This document shows, piece by piece, positions 7,616-9,200 of a DNA stretch of 9,200 nt (within the stretch, counting starts at the first letter, position 1; the number at the start of each line of letters is the position of its first letter). The position numbers were made by a program, and so were the translations under genes. Origin of the DNA: JBARCX01 sp049794535 (GTDB lineage: Bacteria; Pseudomonadota; Gammaproteobacteria; Xanthomonadales; Rhodanobacteraceae); the NCBI GenBank assembly GCA_049794535.1, contig JBARCX010000149.1:1-9200 (forward strand), read 5' to 3'. A model generated the notes under the pieces. That model had not been told where the DNA came from and did no database searches. It saw only the letters and a list, made by a program, of their open reading frames with translations.

Positions 7616-7857
7616 ATGACGAAAAGTGCTTTTGACAAAGCTTCGAGCCCGGCATTTTTCGCCGTAACCGCACTCCAACCCCGTGCCAGTACTGGCTTTC
7701 ACGCGCGAGGAGTCCTTGCTTGCACACCTTTGCCATGGCTGATCGCGCACGATGGTCAGGCCGCCATGTTTTGTCGCCTGGATCACGCTTTCGGCATCGC
7801 ATCGGCGCGTTGCACCAGCATTGCGTCAGCCACTCTGGCCAGCATGACTGCACCCGC

Positions 7858-8634
7858 TCAATCGACCGCCTCTCCCGCACGCTCTCGCACACCACGTCGA
7901 AACGCGCTTGGCGTAACCCCCACGCTCTCGCGGAAAGCCGTGGTGAAATTGCATGCGGCGCGAAATCCGATCTGCTCGGCGATGTCCTGCATGCTCATGC
8001 GCGAATCGATCAACAGCTCGCGACCACGTCGCAGCCGCTCGTCCCTGATCCACGCAAACACCGACATGCTCAGGTATTGGCGAAAAATCGCCGAGAGCTT
8101 TTTGTCGTGCGTTCCCACCTTGTGGGCGATATCGGCCAATGACGGTAGCTTGGCGAGATTCGCCCCGATGAAGCGCATCGCTGCGCGCAGGATCACCTCG
8201 TCCGGCGATAGCAGTGCCTGCGGCGTGGACGGTTCGGGCGTTGCGACGCGTGGTGCCATTCGCAGGTGGATGCGCACCCGCGCCAGCACCTCGGCAGGCA
8301 AGCATGGCTTGAGTACGTAATCGACAGCGCCATGCAGCAACCCCTCCAAACGCTCATCGCCAGCACCTGCAGAGCTAAGAAAGATGATGGGGATGTCGCG
8401 TGTGCGCGGCGATTCCTTCAACAGGCGACAGCCGGCGAGACCGTCAATATGTGGCATTCGCACGTCCAACAGGATCAGGTCAGGCAACAGCGCCACTGCG
8501 CGCTCGTAACCTTGTCGCATATCGGTGGCCACGCTCACGCGTAGCAACTCGGCGCGAAGCAATTCGGTGACCGCACGAATTTCTTCGGGCCGATCGTCAA
8601 CGACCAAAATAAGTGGTGGATTCTGCGTCAACAT
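7858..8634 (-). CDS. Response regulator with CheY-like receiver and AraC-type DNA-binding domain
   Basis: Encodes 258 residues from the chosen ATG at 8634, stopping with TGA at 7858-7860. The receiver follows at once. Numbered from the longer start at 8685, it has acidic D30-D31 (LVVDD), phospho-acceptor D74 in ILLDVRMP, S104/S105 in IFLSS, and K126-P127 in YVLKP. All key receiver residues are present. After a Pro-rich linker (about 149-160), residues 163-265 hold two helix-turn-helix units: LADIAHKVG with KLSAIFRQYL, and MQDIAEQIGF with the ending FRESVGVTPSAFRR. This is an AraC/XylS-type domain. The protein should bind DNA when phosphorylated, but the kinase and targets are unknown. The start at 8634 has AGGGG 7 nt upstream, whereas the in-frame ATG at 8685 (275 residues) has no SD. 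It is oriented like the adhesin, but about 900 bp separate them, so an operon is unlikely. Confidence 0.93.
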   Translation of the reverse strand: MLTQNPPLILVVDDRPEEIRAVTELLRAELLRVSVATDMRQGYERAVALLPDLILLDVRMPHIDGLAGCRLLKESPRTRDIPIIFLSSAGAGDERLEGLLHGAVDYVLKPCLPAEVLARVRIHLRMAPRVATPEPSTPQALLSPDEVILRAAMRFIGANLAKLPSLADIAHKVGTHDKKLSAIFRQYLSMSVFAWIRDERLRRGRELLIDSRMSMQDIAEQIGFRAACNFTTAFRESVGVTPSAFRRGVRERAGEAVD

Positions 8635-8641
8635 CGGGCCG

Positions 8642-8646
8642 CCCCT
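8642..8646 (-). promoter_or_regulatory. Ribosome binding site deciding the response regulator start
   Basis: The minus strand reads AGGGG, then 7 nt, then ATG (8634-8632). No comparable purine run precedes the longer in-frame start at 8685, so the shorter 258-residue protein is preferred. Confidence 0.55.
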
Positions 8647-8714
8647 GTTCGTCCCTTCGCCGGCACCTTGACGCTGCAAATCCATTGCGGCAAGCGCCAG
8701 TCATATAGGTCGGC

Positions 8715-8720
8715 ATTGTA
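8715..8720 (-). promoter_or_regulatory. Possible -10 box of the response regulator gene
   Basis: TACAAT on the minus strand differs from TATAAT at one position. No good -35 hexamer is found 16-18 nt upstream (the region reads about GGGAGT), which would fit an activator-dependent promoter. Transcription would begin near 8708, upstream of both possible start codons. Confidence 0.35.
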
Positions 8721-8778
8721 GAGCAGCTTTGCTCAGCACTCCCGTCGAGCAAAGGTCGCGTCAGCTCCGCCAAAGCAT

Positions 8779-8791
8779 CGTCACGCTGAGC
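8779..8791. repeat. 13-bp direct repeat, right copy
   Basis: Second copy of CGTCACGCTGAGC, about 100 bp upstream of the LysR start and about 145 bp upstream of the response regulator start. See the left copy at 7603-7615. Confidence 0.35.
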
Positions 8792-8803
8792 GCGACTAGG
8801 CTT

Positions 8804-8842
8804 CCGCCACGTCCCAACTACCCACATTCATCAGCGTGGCGG
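8804..8842. repeat. Perfect 8-bp inverted repeat upstream of the LysR gene
   Basis: CCGCCACG (8804-8811) and CGTGGCGG (8835-8842) are perfect complements 23 bp apart. The right arm ends about 48 bp before the LysR GTG start. LysR proteins commonly bind between themselves and a divergent gene and repress their own gene, so this is a candidate operator, though it does not look like a classical T-N11-A box. Confidence 0.45.
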
Positions 8843-8890
8843 GCATGACGTAAGCGACTGAAGCGCCTGTTCAAAGACGGATACCGCAAC

Positions 8891-9200
8891 GTGGATAACG
8901 CAGACAATCTGGTGGACTTGTATCTGTTGACCCTGGTGGTGGAGGCCGGTGGTTTCTCCGCTGCAGCACACCGCGCAGGCACCACCAAGTCAAGACTCAG
9001 CCGTCGGATCATCGAGTTGGAGGAACGGCTGGGTGCACAACTTCTACATAGAAATGCACGCCGCTTCTCCATCACCGCAGTGGGTGAGCAGGTATATCGG
9101 CAAGCACTATTGATCCGAGAGGCCGCAGAGGCTGCGAAGGCTGCAGCCAGTGAAGTAAAAGGTTCGCCCGGCGGTCATGTACGCGTCCACACGGATAGCC
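8891..9200 (+). CDS. LysR-type transcriptional regulator (N-terminal part, runs off right edge)
   Basis: 103 codons from a GTG at 8891 to the window end, without a stop. The N-terminus carries a LysR winged helix-turn-helix: LVVEAGGFSAAAHRAG (residues 15-30), recognition helix around TTKSRLSRRIIELEERLG (31-48), then LLHR and ITAVGEQVYRQ. A linker helix rich in Ala and Glu follows (74-90). The pattern KSRLSRRI-x-x-LE-x-x-LG is typical of a large proteobacterial LysR group. The effector-binding domain lies beyond the edge, so the ligand cannot be guessed. No ATG is available in frame upstream before a stop at 8846-8848, and GTG gives the usual spacing to the first helix, although the RBS is weak. 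It diverges from the response regulator gene, which makes that gene a possible target by the usual LysR arrangement. Confidence 0.92.
   Translation, partial: MDNADNLVDLYLLTLVVEAGGFSAAAHRAGTTKSRLSRRIIELEERLGAQLLHRNARRFSITAVGEQVYRQALLIREAAEAAKAAASEVKGSPGGHVRVHTDS

Larger units (their letters stand above)
6956..7857. other. Gene-free region rich in inverted repeats
   Basis: About 900 bp lie between the adhesin start and the response regulator stop. Open frames here give proteins with no recognisable motif, or they overlap neighbouring genes on the opposite strand, so I call none. I see no clear U-tailed terminator for the response regulator. The stretch instead holds several dyads: AAGCGC-GGA-GCGCTT (7113-7127), the cluster at 7149-7268, and those at 7342-7362, 7435-7455, 7472-7487 and 7541-7560. 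Confidence 0.7.
8635..8890. other. Divergent intergenic region between the two regulator genes
   Basis: About 250 bp separate the response regulator start (8634) from the LysR start (8891), transcribed in opposite directions. It holds the -10-like box at 8715-8720, a small dyad GAGCA-GCTT-TGCTC (8721-8734), the 13-bp repeat copy at 8779-8791 and the 8-bp dyad at 8804-8842. I found no convincing promoter for the LysR gene. Confidence 0.6.

Noticed and set aside
7622..7633. AAAAG-TG-CTTTT as a terminator of the response regulator gene
   Set aside because: The stem is A/T-only with a 2-nt loop and no GC-rich arm, so it would not be stable as an intrinsic terminator.
7616..8320. Plus-strand 234-residue open frame
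   Set aside because: Its second half is antisense to the clear response regulator gene and the first half has no recognisable motif or ribosome binding site.
8818..9075. Minus-strand 85-residue open frame
   Set aside because: It is antisense to the LysR helix-turn-helix coding sequence.

Overview
The window is dominated by one very large minus-strand gene that enters from the left edge and starts at position 6955. It encodes the N-terminal 2318 residues of a secreted adhesin of the two-partner secretion (FHA/TpsA) type. The order is an extended signal peptide (ESPR), a TPS/haemagglutination-activity domain with an NPNG motif, a linker with the WLVDP and IYSTNP/QYNAPY motifs typical of this family, and an array of 20 YDG-type repeats of about 82-106 residues. 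The 3' end, any C-terminal module and the stop codon lie outside the window.

Right of the adhesin is a gene-free stretch of about 900 bp (6956-7857) unusually rich in inverted repeats. Its most striking part is three almost abutting stem-loops at 7149-7268. The G-U wobble positions suggest they fold better as plus-strand RNA, so an unrecognised RNA element or long palindromic repeat is possible. Four further dyads lie between 7342 and 7560.

Next is a minus-strand regulator (7858-8634) that joins a CheY-like receiver to an AraC-type DNA-binding domain. No histidine kinase is present. A LysR-type regulator starts divergently at 8891 and runs off the right edge. The roughly 250-bp region between the two starts holds a TACAAT -10-like box for the response regulator and a perfect 8-bp inverted repeat upstream of the LysR gene.

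How they work together is inference only. The layout is a surface adhesin with two adjacent regulators, and the response regulator is transcribed in the same direction as the adhesin. Nothing in the sequence proves that either regulator controls the adhesin. No TpsB transporter is visible.

ESPR, TPS and YDG domains point to a Gram-negative proteobacterium. The fairly GC-rich codons and the LysR and AraC types fit beta- or gammaproteobacteria, for example Burkholderiales or Xanthomonadales/Rhodanobacteraceae. The genus cannot be fixed from this sequence alone. I see no tRNA, rRNA, CRISPR array, transposase or phage gene.
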